From Gemmatimonadota bacterium (lineage in GTDB: Bacteria > Gemmatimonadota > Gemmatimonadetes > JACCXV01 > JAHWKZ01), in NCBI GenBank assembly GCA_030641505.1, contig DAOWHI010000277.1, positions 1 through 16,121 on the forward strand: a stretch of 16,121 bases of DNA, read 5' to 3'. The notes beneath the pieces were generated by a model. That model ran no database searches and was not told the origin of the DNA. It saw nothing but the letters and a program-made list of their open reading frames with translations. This document shows, piece by piece, positions 6,821-13,575 of the stretch (within the stretch, counting starts at the first letter, position 1; every line of letters begins with the position of its first letter). A program made the translations under genes and the position numbers.

Positions 6821-7306
6821 ATGCAGCGTTTGCTTGCGTTGCTCACGGTGCTCGCCGTCGCGGCTTGCCAGCCCGCGGCCGAGCCGCCACCGGAAGCTAC
6901 AGCCCAAGCCAGTTTCACCGCCGAAGACGAGGCCGCCATCCGCGGCATGCTCGAGAGCTACGTCGTTAACGGGCTCGCGATGGACAGGGAATCTTGGGCG
7001 ACCTACTATGCTGCCGATGCGGTACGGATGCCACCCAACGCGCCCATAATCGAAGGCGTCACCGCGATCCAACAGGCGTGGGACGCTATCCCGCCGCGCA
7101 CCGAGTTCACGCTAACACCGCAAGTCATCGCCGGTGATGGCGACATGGCCTATGGCCGTGGAGCATACACCATCACTGTGGCCCCACCCGAGGGTGATCC
7201 GGTGGCCACGGTCGGGAAGTGGCACGCGATCTACGAGCGTCAGGATGACGGCTCGTGGCTCTGCGTGAGCGACATCTGGAACTCGGATGCACCGGCGGGG
7301 ATGTAG
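6821..7306 (+). CDS. SnoaL/DUF4440-like lipoprotein
   Basis: ATG 6821 is chosen because GGGGGGA (6810-6816) is about 4 bases upstream and the protein then begins M-Q-R-L-L-A-L-L-T-V-L-A-V-A-A-C, a textbook lipobox with C16; the open frame from 6773 lacks this. After a Pro/Glu/Ala linker, the remaining roughly 125 residues resemble the NTF2-like cone fold of DUF4440/SnoaL proteins. Helix E-D-E-A-A-I-R-G-M-L-E-S-Y is followed by W-A-T-Y-Y-A-A-D-A-V-R-M-P-P, I-E-G-V-T-A-I-Q-Q-A-W, and a terminal strand V-G-K-W-H-A-I-Y-E-R-Q-D-D-G-S-W. Such secreted members usually have no known reaction. It lies 51 bases downstream of the second M28 gene and converges on a small minus-strand gene. Confidence 0.85.
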   Translation: MQRLLALLTVLAVAACQPAAEPPPEATAQASFTAEDEAAIRGMLESYVVNGLAMDRESWATYYAADAVRMPPNAPIIEGVTAIQQAWDAIPPRTEFTLTPQVIAGDGDMAYGRGAYTITVAPPEGDPVATVGKWHAIYERQDDGSWLCVSDIWNSDAPAGM

Positions 7307-7370
7307 CGACTCCGGACGATCGCTGGGACAGCTACGATAACCGCCGGGCGGCTAGTGACTTGAACGCGAA

Positions 7371-7413
7371 CCTGTCGGGGCCCACAAACGCAAGCAGAGT
7401 GAGCCCCGACAGG
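7371..7413. terminator. 11-bp perfect stem-loop between convergent genes
   Basis: CCTGTCGGGGC (7371-7381) is perfectly complemented by GCCCCGACAGG (7403-7413), with a 21-base loop, in the 127-base gap between the SnoaL-like gene and the convergent small gene. The placement suggests a shared transcript end or a stability hairpin for both mRNAs. There is no T run on either side, so a classical rho-independent mechanism is not supported. Confidence 0.45.
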
Positions 7414-7433
7414 ATCAGCAGATCGTTTGGGCC

Positions 7434-7634
7434 CTAGCAGCTCCCTTTCCTCATCTCTAACCGACGATTGCTGGTCGCAAGGGCCGGTGGCGTTTCCACG
7501 GCGATCACCGTAATCGGACCAAGCTCCGCCGTGAGTTTCCCATCCGACGGGGCGGGGGGAACCGTCATCGCTAGTAGGGCTGCCAGCGAGAAGGCGCTGA
7601 CGGCAGCGGCAATCACTGAATAGAGCACTCGCAT
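7434..7634 (-). CDS. small exported protein of unknown function
   Basis: A 66-residue protein whose start is supported by AAAGGAGAGG about 5 bases upstream on the minus strand. The N-terminal 24 residues are hydrophobic (M-R-V-L-Y-S-V-I-A-A-A-V-S-A-F-S-L-A-A-L-L-A-M-T), forming a signal peptide or membrane anchor. About 40 mature residues follow, with T-A-E-L-G-P-I-T-V-I-A-V-E-T-P-P and a basic tail ending R-K-G-S-C. No family is recognised. The C-terminal Cys is unusual for such a short exported product. A longer frame in another register (to 7761) overlaps it but lacks a ribosome binding site and signal. The good ribosome binding site makes this the real gene. Confidence 0.65.
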   Translation of the reverse strand: MRVLYSVIAAAVSAFSLAALLAMTVPPAPSDGKLTAELGPITVIAVETPPALATSNRRLEMRKGSC

Positions 7635-7752
7635 TTGGCCTCTCCTTTCGGTCGAAACCCATGCAGGTTTCGGTTCGAGGTTGTGACCTAGAAAACGGCT
7701 CTGGATCAGGGCCTATTCCTCGCGTGGTCCTCGCAGCAATGCTTTGACAAAT

Positions 7753-7773
7753 CCCGGACATTGATGTGCCGGG
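7753..7773 (+). other. stem-loop in the leader region of the radical SAM operon
   Basis: CCCGGACA (7753-7760) pairs with TGTGCCGGG (7765-7773) with one bulged G and a TTGA tetraloop. It lies in the 256-base gap before the PflX-like gene, just after a TTGACA hexamer (7744-7749) that has no convincing -10 partner. A second hairpin, CGGGGG-AAG-CCCCCG at 7841-7855, lies closer to the gene and is flanked by two GCTAAA copies (7834 and 7859). I recognise no known riboswitch class; the remainder of this gap shows nothing else. Confidence 0.35.
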
Positions 7774-7890
7774 TGGCTTCCCATGATATCTTGGACAACG
7801 GCGACAAGATGTTGGAGCGCGCGCCGAGCCGCTGCTAAAGCGGGGGAAGCCCCCGATGGCTAAACGAAGCGTGCGAAGAGAGTTGAGGTC

Positions 7891-8856
7891 GTGTTCCGGC
7901 CGACCTATCTGATGTTACCCCGCGAGGAACTCCGCGAGCGCGTCGCGCGGGGGGTTGCAAGCCTCGAAGACTGCCGAGCGTGCCCCCGCGATTGTGGCGT
8001 CAACCGGCTCGAGGATAAGTGGTCAGCCTGCAAGACCGGTCGCTACGCGGTCGTGAGTAGCTACTTCCCGCACTTCGGTGAAGAAGACTGCCTCAGGGGT
8101 TGGAACGGCTCCGGCACGATCTTCTTCGCGCACTGTAATCTGCGATGCGTCTTTTGTCAGAATTGGAATATCAGCCAGGCGATCAAGCCCAACCGGTCCC
8201 CTCCCGGATCCACGCCGCGTGAGATCGCGAGCATGATGCTCGAACTCCAAGAGCGCGGTTGCCACAACATCAACTTCGTAACGCCGGAGCACGTCGTCCC
8301 GCAAGTGCTCGAGTCGGTTGCCAAGGCGATCGAGATGGGACTTGTGATCCCGATCGTGTACAACACCAGCGCCTACGACGCGCTCGAAAGCATCACCCTC
8401 ATGGAGGGGGTCGTCGATATCTACATGCCGGACTTCAAGTACTGGAGCCCCGACAAGAGCCGGAAGTACCTCAAGGCGGCTGATTACCCCGAGGCGGCGC
8501 GCGCCGCGATCGCGGAGATGCATCGGCAAGTCGGCAACTTGGTTGTGAGCGCAGACGGGGTGGCAAAACGAGGGCTCCTCCTCCGGCACTTGGTGATGCC
8601 TGGAGAGCTTGACGAGACCCGTGCGATCTTGGAGTGGGTCGCCTCCCGGCTGGGCCCCGAGACCTACGTGAACCTGATGGACCAGTACCACCCGGCCGGC
8701 TCCGTGTGCGACGAGAAGTACCCGGAGCTCAACCGCCCTCTGAGGTCGGAGGAGTTCCTCGCGGCGATGGAGATCGCGTGCGAGTTGGGGCTTCGGCGGC
8801 TGGATGAGCGGCGACCGACGGCCCGGCTCCGGAGACGACGCGCCATGGCGAGGTAG
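7891..8856 (+). CDS. PflX-type radical SAM protein (COG1313-like)
   Basis: A 321-residue radical SAM enzyme starting at GTG 7891, where the family-like opening F-R-P-T-Y-L-M-L-P-R-E-E-L begins; the ribosome binding site is mediocre (GAAGAG or GAGG nearby). The radical SAM 4Fe-4S cysteines are C82, C86 and C89 in C-N-L-R-C-V-F-C-Q-N. An upstream Cys cluster C-R-A-C-P-R-D-C-G-V-N-R (28-39) plus C47 is typical of PflX and may hold a second metal or cluster. Diagnostic stretches include G-S-G-T-I-F-F, H-N-I-N-F-V-T-P-E-H, P-I-V-Y-N-T-S-A-Y, V-D-I-Y-M-P-D-F-K-Y and R-H-L-V-M-P-G. It is annotated elsewhere as similar to pyruvate formate-lyase activase, but the true substrate is unknown. AmrS follows 7 bases after the stop. 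The last 20 residues are very Arg-rich. Confidence 0.9.
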   Translation: MFRPTYLMLPREELRERVARGVASLEDCRACPRDCGVNRLEDKWSACKTGRYAVVSSYFPHFGEEDCLRGWNGSGTIFFAHCNLRCVFCQNWNISQAIKPNRSPPGSTPREIASMMLELQERGCHNINFVTPEHVVPQVLESVAKAIEMGLVIPIVYNTSAYDALESITLMEGVVDIYMPDFKYWSPDKSRKYLKAADYPEAARAAIAEMHRQVGNLVVSADGVAKRGLLLRHLVMPGELDETRAILEWVASRLGPETYVNLMDQYHPAGSVCDEKYPELNRPLRSEEFLAAMEIACELGLRRLDERRPTARLRRRRAMAR

Positions 8857-8863
8857 CGGGCGG

Positions 8864-9970
8864 ATGATCAAACAGGTAGGACTTCCCGTGGAGGATGCTC
8901 GAAAAACTCGACACTGGCACGTGCTCGACGACGGTAGGGTCCAGTGCGACATCTGCCCGCGCTTCTGCCGCTTGCGCGACCGCCAGCGCGGCTTCTGCTT
9001 CGTTCGCGCCAACGAAGGCGGCCAGATTGTCCTTACCACCTATGGGCACTCGAGCGGCTACTGCATCGACCCGATCGAGAAGAAGCCGCTGAACCATTTC
9101 CTCCCTGGGACCCCCGTTCTGTCCTTCGGCACGGCCGGGTGCAATCTGGGATGCAAGTTCTGCCAGAACTGGGACATCTCGAAGTCGCGGGAGATGGACA
9201 CCCTCGCGGACACAGCCGCGCCCGAGACGATCGCCCGTGCCGCGGAGCGTCTCGGGTGCCGGAGCGTGGCGTTCACCTACAACGATCCGGTGATTTTCCA
9301 CGAGTATGCGATCGACGTGGCTCAAGCGTGCAAGGAGCGCGCGATCCACCCGGTAGCCGTCACGGCCGGCTATCAGTGCTCCGAGCCGCGAGCCGAGTTC
9401 TACCGCAACATGGACGCCGCGAACATCGACCTAAAGGCGTTCAACGATGAGTTCTACCGGAAGATCTGCGGCGGCGAGCTGGAACCGGTTCTTGACACAC
9501 TCCGCTACCTACGCTATGCGACGCAAGTGTGGTTCGAGATCACGACGCTCTTGATTCCGGGGACGAATGACTCCGATGCGGAGATCGAGCGGGAGACGGA
9601 GTGGATTGCTAAGGAGTTGGGCCTCGATGTGCCGCTTCACTTCGCGGCGTTCCACCCGGATTGGAAGATGTTGGATGTGCCGCACACACCGGTCGAAACC
9701 CTGCGGCGGGCGCGCGAGATCGCCCTCGCTAACGGCCTGCGCTACGTGTACACGGGCAACGTCCATGATAAGGAGAGTCAGGGCACCTACTGCCACCGGT
9801 GTGGCGAACTCCTGATCGGCCGCAACTGGTACACGCTCTCTGAGTGGAACCTCACGAGTTTGGGGCACTGCCGGTGGTGCAATGCGGGCTGTCCGGGTGT
9901 CTTTGACGCGCACCCGGGGTCTTGGGGCGCACGGCGCATCCCGGTTCGCCTCGCCGACTACGCGGCATAG
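8864..9970 (+). CDS. amrS: AmmeMemoRadiSam-system radical SAM enzyme AmrS
   Basis: A 368-residue radical SAM protein. ATG 8864, just after the PflX stop, is preferred over ATG 8804, which would overlap that gene by 53 bases; GAGG at 8850-8853 can serve as ribosome binding site. N-terminal Cys set C-D-I-C-P-R-F-C (28-35) and C45 precede the hallmark Y-C-I-D-P-I-E-K-K-P-L-N-H-F and the radical SAM site C93, C97, C100 (G-C-N-L-G-C-K-F-C-Q-N-W). F-T-Y-N-D-P-V-I-F and F-H-P-D-W-K-M are also characteristic. A C-terminal Cys4 element (Y-C-H-R-C-G and C-R-W-C) completes the family layout. AmrS usually associates with AMMECR1- and MEMO1-like proteins, neither visible here; their shared reaction is not settled as far as I know. 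It is cytoplasmic and translationally close to PflX. Confidence 0.93.
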   Translation: MIKQVGLPVEDARKTRHWHVLDDGRVQCDICPRFCRLRDRQRGFCFVRANEGGQIVLTTYGHSSGYCIDPIEKKPLNHFLPGTPVLSFGTAGCNLGCKFCQNWDISKSREMDTLADTAAPETIARAAERLGCRSVAFTYNDPVIFHEYAIDVAQACKERAIHPVAVTAGYQCSEPRAEFYRNMDAANIDLKAFNDEFYRKICGGELEPVLDTLRYLRYATQVWFEITTLLIPGTNDSDAEIERETEWIAKELGLDVPLHFAAFHPDWKMLDVPHTPVETLRRAREIALANGLRYVYTGNVHDKESQGTYCHRCGELLIGRNWYTLSEWNLTSLGHCRWCNAGCPGVFDAHPGSWGARRIPVRLADYAA

Positions 9971-10043
9971 ACCGCCCGCGGGTATTTCCCCACAGACATC
10001 CGCGTCAGAATGGGGCTACGATAGAGTCGAAGGAGGGGATTCT

Positions 10044-10280
10044 ATGGAACACGTGTGCGAAGTATGTGGCAACGACTACGACAAGCCGATTCAGGTTCTG
10101 CAGGGAGAAGAGACGCACGTCTTCGACTCGTTCGAATGTGCCATTCACGCCCTAGCCCCGCGCTGCTCCCACTGCGGGTGCAGAATTGTTGGACACGGTA
10201 TGGAGACCGACGGGAGGGTTTTCTGTTGTGCCCACTGTGCGACTGAGTCCGGTATCACCGGAATGAGTGACCGGATCTGA
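10044..10280 (+). CDS. small cysteine-rich metal-binding protein
   Basis: A 78-residue protein with an excellent ribosome binding site (AGGAGGGG at 10031-10038) before ATG 10044. Nine cysteines: C5 and C8 (C-E-V-C-G), C32 within F-D-S-F-E-C-A-I-H, C41, C44 and C46 (C-S-H-C-G-C), and C61, C62, C65 (F-C-C-A-H-C), with six His interspersed. The C-x2-C followed by F-x-S-F-x-C recalls TRASH/YHS-type zinc modules, and the second half looks like a zinc ribbon; similar proteins are often labelled metallothionein-like. It probably binds two Zn (or other soft metal) ions, for storage, delivery or a structural role. It sits 73 bases after amrS and 53 bases before the AhpD-like gene, on the same strand. 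Confidence 0.78.
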   Translation: MEHVCEVCGNDYDKPIQVLQGEETHVFDSFECAIHALAPRCSHCGCRIVGHGMETDGRVFCCAHCATESGITGMSDRI

Positions 10281-10333
10281 ACGCGACTTCTCGAATCAAC
10301 CGTAAAGCTCCGGATTAGTCGAAAGGAGAGACG

Positions 10334-10621
10334 ATGCCAAAGGAGCGTGTAAACGAGTTCCAGTTGTTCTACGATTCCGCACGGCACAACGAAGTGCTGA
10401 GCGAGCAGACTACCGTCATGATCCATCTTGCTACGGCGATGGCAGTCGCCTGTTACCCGTGAATGGAGAGTTACCTTGGCGTGGCCGAGGAGCTCGGTAT
10501 CACAAAAGAAGAAATCGCAACCGTGCAATTGATCGTCATGGCCGTGTCGGCCGGTCGTGTCGCAGCTCAGTTCAGGGAGGTTAGGCAGAGGTCGAGAGCA
10601 GGCGGGAAGACCGAAGGATAA
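10334..10621 (+). CDS. AhpD/CMD-like selenoprotein (in-frame TGA read as Sec43)
   Basis: ATG 10334 has a strong ribosome binding site (AAAGGAGAG, 10322-10330). The frame meets TGA at 10460-10462 (codon 43) and then stays open to TAA 10619-10621, giving 95 residues if TGA is decoded. Both halves together match an AhpD/carboxymuconolactone decarboxylase-like domain: L-S-E-Q-T-T-V-M-I-H-L-A-T-A-M-A-V-A, then C-Y-P-TGA-M-E-S-Y-L, then A-E-E-L-G-I-T-K-E-E-I-A. TGA falls exactly on the second Cys of the family's redox C-x-x-C, so the site becomes C40-Y-P-U43. A hairpin suitable as a bacterial SECIS follows. AhpD-like proteins act as thiol peroxidase or disulfide reductase partners, and selenocysteine forms have been reported from marine data, as I recall. 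The alternative is a nonsense-mutated pseudogene; the SECIS-like hairpin and the intact downstream frame argue against it. It is followed 16 bases later by the M23-like gene. Confidence 0.82.
10468..10495 (+). promoter_or_regulatory. candidate bacterial SECIS element
   Basis: Directly downstream of the in-frame UGA, CCTTGGC (10474-10480) pairs with GCCGAGG (10484-10490) around a GUG apical loop (10481-10483). Seven pairs form, one of them a U-G. Beyond an internal loop, GAG (10468-10470) pairs with CTC (10493-10495). The loop G is the 19th base after UGA, which equals the spacing in the E. coli fdhF element as I remember it. An apical loop beginning with G or G-U is the common bacterial requirement for SelB. 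A competing hairpin, CCGAG-GAG-CTCGG (10485-10497), also exists. Confidence 0.65.
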
Positions 10622-10637
10622 GATCAGGAGCTCCAGG

Positions 10638-11303
10638 GTGCGCTTTCAACGCGATAAGATTGGTCTCTTGATCGGTTTGGTCCTCGTTGGCCGGGTCTTT
10701 ATGCTGGGTTGTGGTGACTCGGGTGGTGGCGACGGCCCAACGGCGACCTCGGGCCAGACGTGCATGGATTTCGCTGTCTTCGGCGAGTCTGCGCAATCAG
10801 ACTACCGGTTGCCATACCCTGTCGGTGATGCGTGGTTTCTTGTGCAGAGCTACTGCACCACACGTGGCTCGCATAGCAACCAGCTCGCCTACGATTTCAG
10901 GATGGACGTCGGCGCGCCGATTACGGCCGCGCGATCAGGCGTCGTCGTCAACCTGATGGATGACTTTCCCGACGACGGGATACACTCGAACAACTTCAAC
11001 TTCCTCATCATCCATCACGACGTCGGCACGTACGGCTTCTACGCCCATCATCAACAGGGAAGCGCCCAGGTTCAGATCGGCGAGACGGTCACGACGAGGC
11101 AACACATCGCCAACGCCGGGCAGTCGGGAACCGGCCTGCCGTGCGTCCCGCGCACTTGCGCGGTCCTTCACTTTCAGGTTTCCCACACCCGTCGCTTCGT
11201 GGCGCAGGACGACCTCGGCGTCAACTTCCGCAATGCGCAAGGGGATCTTGACCGGCGCGGCGGTCTGGCGGTGGGTGTGACCTATCTAGCGCTTCCTGAC
11301 TGA
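10638..11303 (+). CDS. M23-like (LytM-fold) lipoprotein, one catalytic His missing
   Basis: GTG 10638 is chosen because CAGGAG (10625-10630) is 7 bases upstream. The protein then begins with a basic N-terminus, a hydrophobic core and the lipobox F-M-L-G-C with C25; the open frame from 10557 overlaps the selenoprotein and is a shadow there. The M23 fold is clear: zinc ligands H79 and D86 (S-H-S-N-Q-L-A-Y-D-F), G-A-P-I-T-A-A-R-S-G-V-V, H-D-V-G-T-Y-G-F-Y-A-H-H with H137, and V-L-H-F-Q-V with the third zinc ligand H178. The first His of the usual H-x-H-F is V176. M23 proteins cut peptidoglycan cross-links or glycyl bonds; this one may have lost or altered activity. Cys169 and Cys174 may form a disulfide. 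221 residues, probably anchored in the outer membrane. Confidence 0.85.
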   Translation: MRFQRDKIGLLIGLVLVGRVFMLGCGDSGGGDGPTATSGQTCMDFAVFGESAQSDYRLPYPVGDAWFLVQSYCTTRGSHSNQLAYDFRMDVGAPITAARSGVVVNLMDDFPDDGIHSNNFNFLIIHHDVGTYGFYAHHQQGSAQVQIGETVTTRQHIANAGQSGTGLPCVPRTCAVLHFQVSHTRRFVAQDDLGVNFRNAQGDLDRRGGLAVGVTYLALPD

Positions 11304-11310
11304 GGTCTGG

Positions 11311-13575
11311 CTAGCCTCGCCGCGCTCCGCCGAGATCCAAGATCGGCAGCTCGCGTATCCGCTTCCCGGAGGCTGCGTAGATCGCGTTCGTGATGGCTGG
11401 TGCGACTGCCGGCACGCCGGGTTCGCCCACACCGGTCGGTAGGGCGTCGCTATCGATCAGTCGAACCTCCATCGTGCGCGGGGCTTCGGGCATCCGCACC
11501 ACAGGATAGTCGTGGAAGTTGCTCTGCTCGATCGCGCCTTCGCGGGCAGTGATGCGTCCGTGGAGGGCCAGGCTCATGCCGTAGATCACTGCCCCCTCGA
11601 TCTGCGCCCGGACGCGGTCACGATTAACGACGACACCACAGTCGAGCGCGCTGTAGACGCCATGCACAGTGGGCAAGCCTTCGTCATCGACGGAGACATC
11701 TGCGACGACGGCAACGTAGGTGAGGAAGGTGCGATGCGCGGCGATTCCGAGCGCCCGTCCGTCCGGTCTCGGCGAGCCCCAATCAGCGGCCTCGGCAGCG
11801 ACTTCGATGACGTTGCGCAAACGCGCCGTGTCGAGCGGGTACTGATCGATCGGCTCCCCGTAGTTGGTGTACTCTACTCCGTCGGCGGCGAGGTCGATCG
11901 TGCGTCCGGGACCGATCATGTCGAGCAGGTACGTCTTCGCGTCGCGCCCGGCGGCGGCGGCGAGCTCGTCGACAAACGAACCAACCGCGAACCCGTGGTG
12001 GATGTTGGACACCGATCGCATCCAGCCGATCCTGACGTGCGCCTCGGCGTCGCCGTTCTCGACCCTCAGGTTGGGGACCGCGAACGGCACGTCGATCAGT
12101 CCCAGCCCAAGCTCGTTTGGACTGGCACGCCGGGCGCTCGCGTTGAACGTGGCGATGATTGTCGGAAAAACGCTTCGATGTAGCCACGCGACGCAGTTGC
12201 CTTCGCGATCGAGGCCACCCTCTAACTGTTGCGCGCTGACGGCGTGGAAGTAGCCGAAACGAATGTCGTCTTCCCGGGCCCACACGAGCTGGACCGGCAC
12301 GCCAACATGGCGAGCTACAAGCGCCGCCTCGACGACGTAGTCGGGCTTCGACTTGCGACCGAACCCACCGCCCAGCAGTGTAACGTGAACGGTGACATCG
12401 TCCGGCCCGATACCAAGCGCGCGCGCCACTTCATCGCGCGCTCCCATCGGGTTCTGGGTCGGAGCCCACACCTCGCAGCGTCCGCCTTCGAATCGCGCCG
12501 TGGCGCACGGCGGCTCCATTGGAGCTTGAGCGAGGTGAGGCACGTAGTACGATGCGCGTACGACCCGATCGGCGCTGCGCAGCGCGCTGTCGACGTCCCC
12601 GCTCTCACGCACGACGTGGGCGGGTGCCTCGGCCGCAGCTTCGAGTCGCTGCCGGTACGTCGCGGAGTCGTAGGCTGCGTGCGGGCCGGGCTCCCACTGG
12701 ATGGCGAGTCGCTCGCGGCCCTGGAACGCGGCCCAAGTCGTGTCGGCCACGACCGCGACCCCACCCAGTGTTTGGAAACCGCCGCCGACACCGCCATCGC
12801 CCGGGACGTCAACCACTTGCTGAACGCCTGGCACCGCGAGCGCCGCGTCTGCGTCGTATCCGATTGCTCGGCCATTCACCGACGGGCAGTGGGCGATCGC
12901 CGCGAACACCATGTCGGGGAGTCGGACGTCAGCCCCGTAGATCCCCCGGCCGGTAACGAAATCCGGGAGGTCGACGACCGATGTTTCCGAGCCTATGTAG
13001 CGGAACTGGTCGCGTGATTTGAGCTCAACGCTCTCGGGAGAAGGGACCGGCAGAGTCGCGGCGTCCGCAGCCAGCTCACCAAATCCCAGTGATCGCTCGG
13101 TCGGCTTGTGGATGACTTCGTGCAACCGCGCCTCGCACTCGCTGGCGTCGACACCCCAGCTCGTCGCCGCAGCGGCGACGAGCATGTGACGAGCCGTCGC
13201 TCCCACCTCTCGCATCGGTTGATAGAACTGGCGCATGCTCCGGGAACCATCGGTGTTCTGGCTCCCGTACCGCCCGTCACCGTCGGCCTGCACGATGACG
13301 ACCCGATCCCAGTCAGCTTCCATCTCGTCGGCGACCACCATCGGCAGACCGGTGCGGCTGCCCTGACCCATCTCGGAGCGGTGGGCCACAATTGTTACCG
13401 TGCCATCGGGAGAGACCGCGATGAAAGCGTTGGGCTCGAACGCCGGGCCAGCCATCGCACGGGCGGTGCCGACCGCGCCCTCGGCGTCGATCCGGCAGCC
13501 AAGCACGAGCGCGCCTGTCCCCATCCCCATGACCTTGAGGAACGATCGACGGCTGACGTTCTCGACCCGTATCAT
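11311..13575 (-). CDS. iorB: Tat-exported xanthine-oxidase-family molybdopterin subunit, IorB-like
   Basis: A 754-residue large subunit of a molybdenum hydroxylase of the isoquinoline 1-oxidoreductase/aldehyde dehydrogenase type. The N-terminus V-S-R-R-S-F-L-K (8-15) is a twin-arginine signal, so the folded complex is exported to the periplasm. Seen in order are R-S-E-M-G-Q-G-S-R-T-G-L-P (cofactor contact), a second domain start Y-I-G-S-E-T-S-V-V-D-L-P-D-F-V-T-G, G-G-G-F-G-R-K-S-K-P-D-Y, and near the C-terminus G-V-G-E-P-G with E718, the base found in this family. The substrate (N-heterocycle or aldehyde) cannot be read from sequence. The start overlaps the stop of the small subunit (TGATG), indicating translational coupling. 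No FAD subunit or XdhC-like chaperone is visible. The gene converges on the M23 gene with only 7 bases between the stops. Confidence 0.92.
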   Translation of the reverse strand: MIRVENVSRRSFLKVMGMGTGALVLGCRIDAEGAVGTARAMAGPAFEPNAFIAVSPDGTVTIVAHRSEMGQGSRTGLPMVVADEMEADWDRVVIVQADGDGRYGSQNTDGSRSMRQFYQPMREVGATARHMLVAAAATSWGVDASECEARLHEVIHKPTERSLGFGELAADAATLPVPSPESVELKSRDQFRYIGSETSVVDLPDFVTGRGIYGADVRLPDMVFAAIAHCPSVNGRAIGYDADAALAVPGVQQVVDVPGDGGVGGGFQTLGGVAVVADTTWAAFQGRERLAIQWEPGPHAAYDSATYRQRLEAAAEAPAHVVRESGDVDSALRSADRVVRASYYVPHLAQAPMEPPCATARFEGGRCEVWAPTQNPMGARDEVARALGIGPDDVTVHVTLLGGGFGRKSKPDYVVEAALVARHVGVPVQLVWAREDDIRFGYFHAVSAQQLEGGLDREGNCVAWLHRSVFPTIIATFNASARRASPNELGLGLIDVPFAVPNLRVENGDAEAHVRIGWMRSVSNIHHGFAVGSFVDELAAAAGRDAKTYLLDMIGPGRTIDLAADGVEYTNYGEPIDQYPLDTARLRNVIEVAAEAADWGSPRPDGRALGIAAHRTFLTYVAVVADVSVDDEGLPTVHGVYSALDCGVVVNRDRVRAQIEGAVIYGMSLALHGRITAREGAIEQSNFHDYPVVRMPEAPRTMEVRLIDSDALPTGVGEPGVPAVAPAITNAIYAASGKRIRELPILDLGGARRG

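Noticed and set aside
7744..7790. A sigma-70 promoter from TTGACA at 7744-7749
   Set aside because: No acceptable -10 hexamer lies 16-18 bases downstream, and the CCCGG hairpin occupies the spacer.
8023..9039. 338-codon open frame on the minus strand
   Set aside because: It is antisense to the two radical SAM genes, whose motifs are unmistakable. Its composition is rich in Arg, Val and His and it shows no domain; it is a high-GC shadow.
10463..10621. A separate gene starting at the ATG directly after the in-frame TGA
   Set aside because: No Shine-Dalgarno precedes 10463, and the encoded piece is only the C-terminal half of an AhpD-like domain whose first half lies in the same frame just upstream. 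A readthrough Sec codon explains both.
10557..10637. N-terminal extension of the M23 gene from ATG 10557
   Set aside because: This stretch is the 3' end of the AhpD-like gene in another frame. GTG 10638 has its own ribosome binding site and starts a proper signal peptide.
11304..11330. Terminator hairpin between the M23 and IorB stops
   Set aside because: Only a four-base GAGG/CCTC pairing with an inner GGCTAGCC palindrome is visible, and it overlaps the end of IorB; too weak to call.
12229..13017. 262-codon plus-strand frame within the IorB gene
   Set aside because: Antisense to a well-supported large subunit with all family motifs; no ribosome binding site or recognisable domain.
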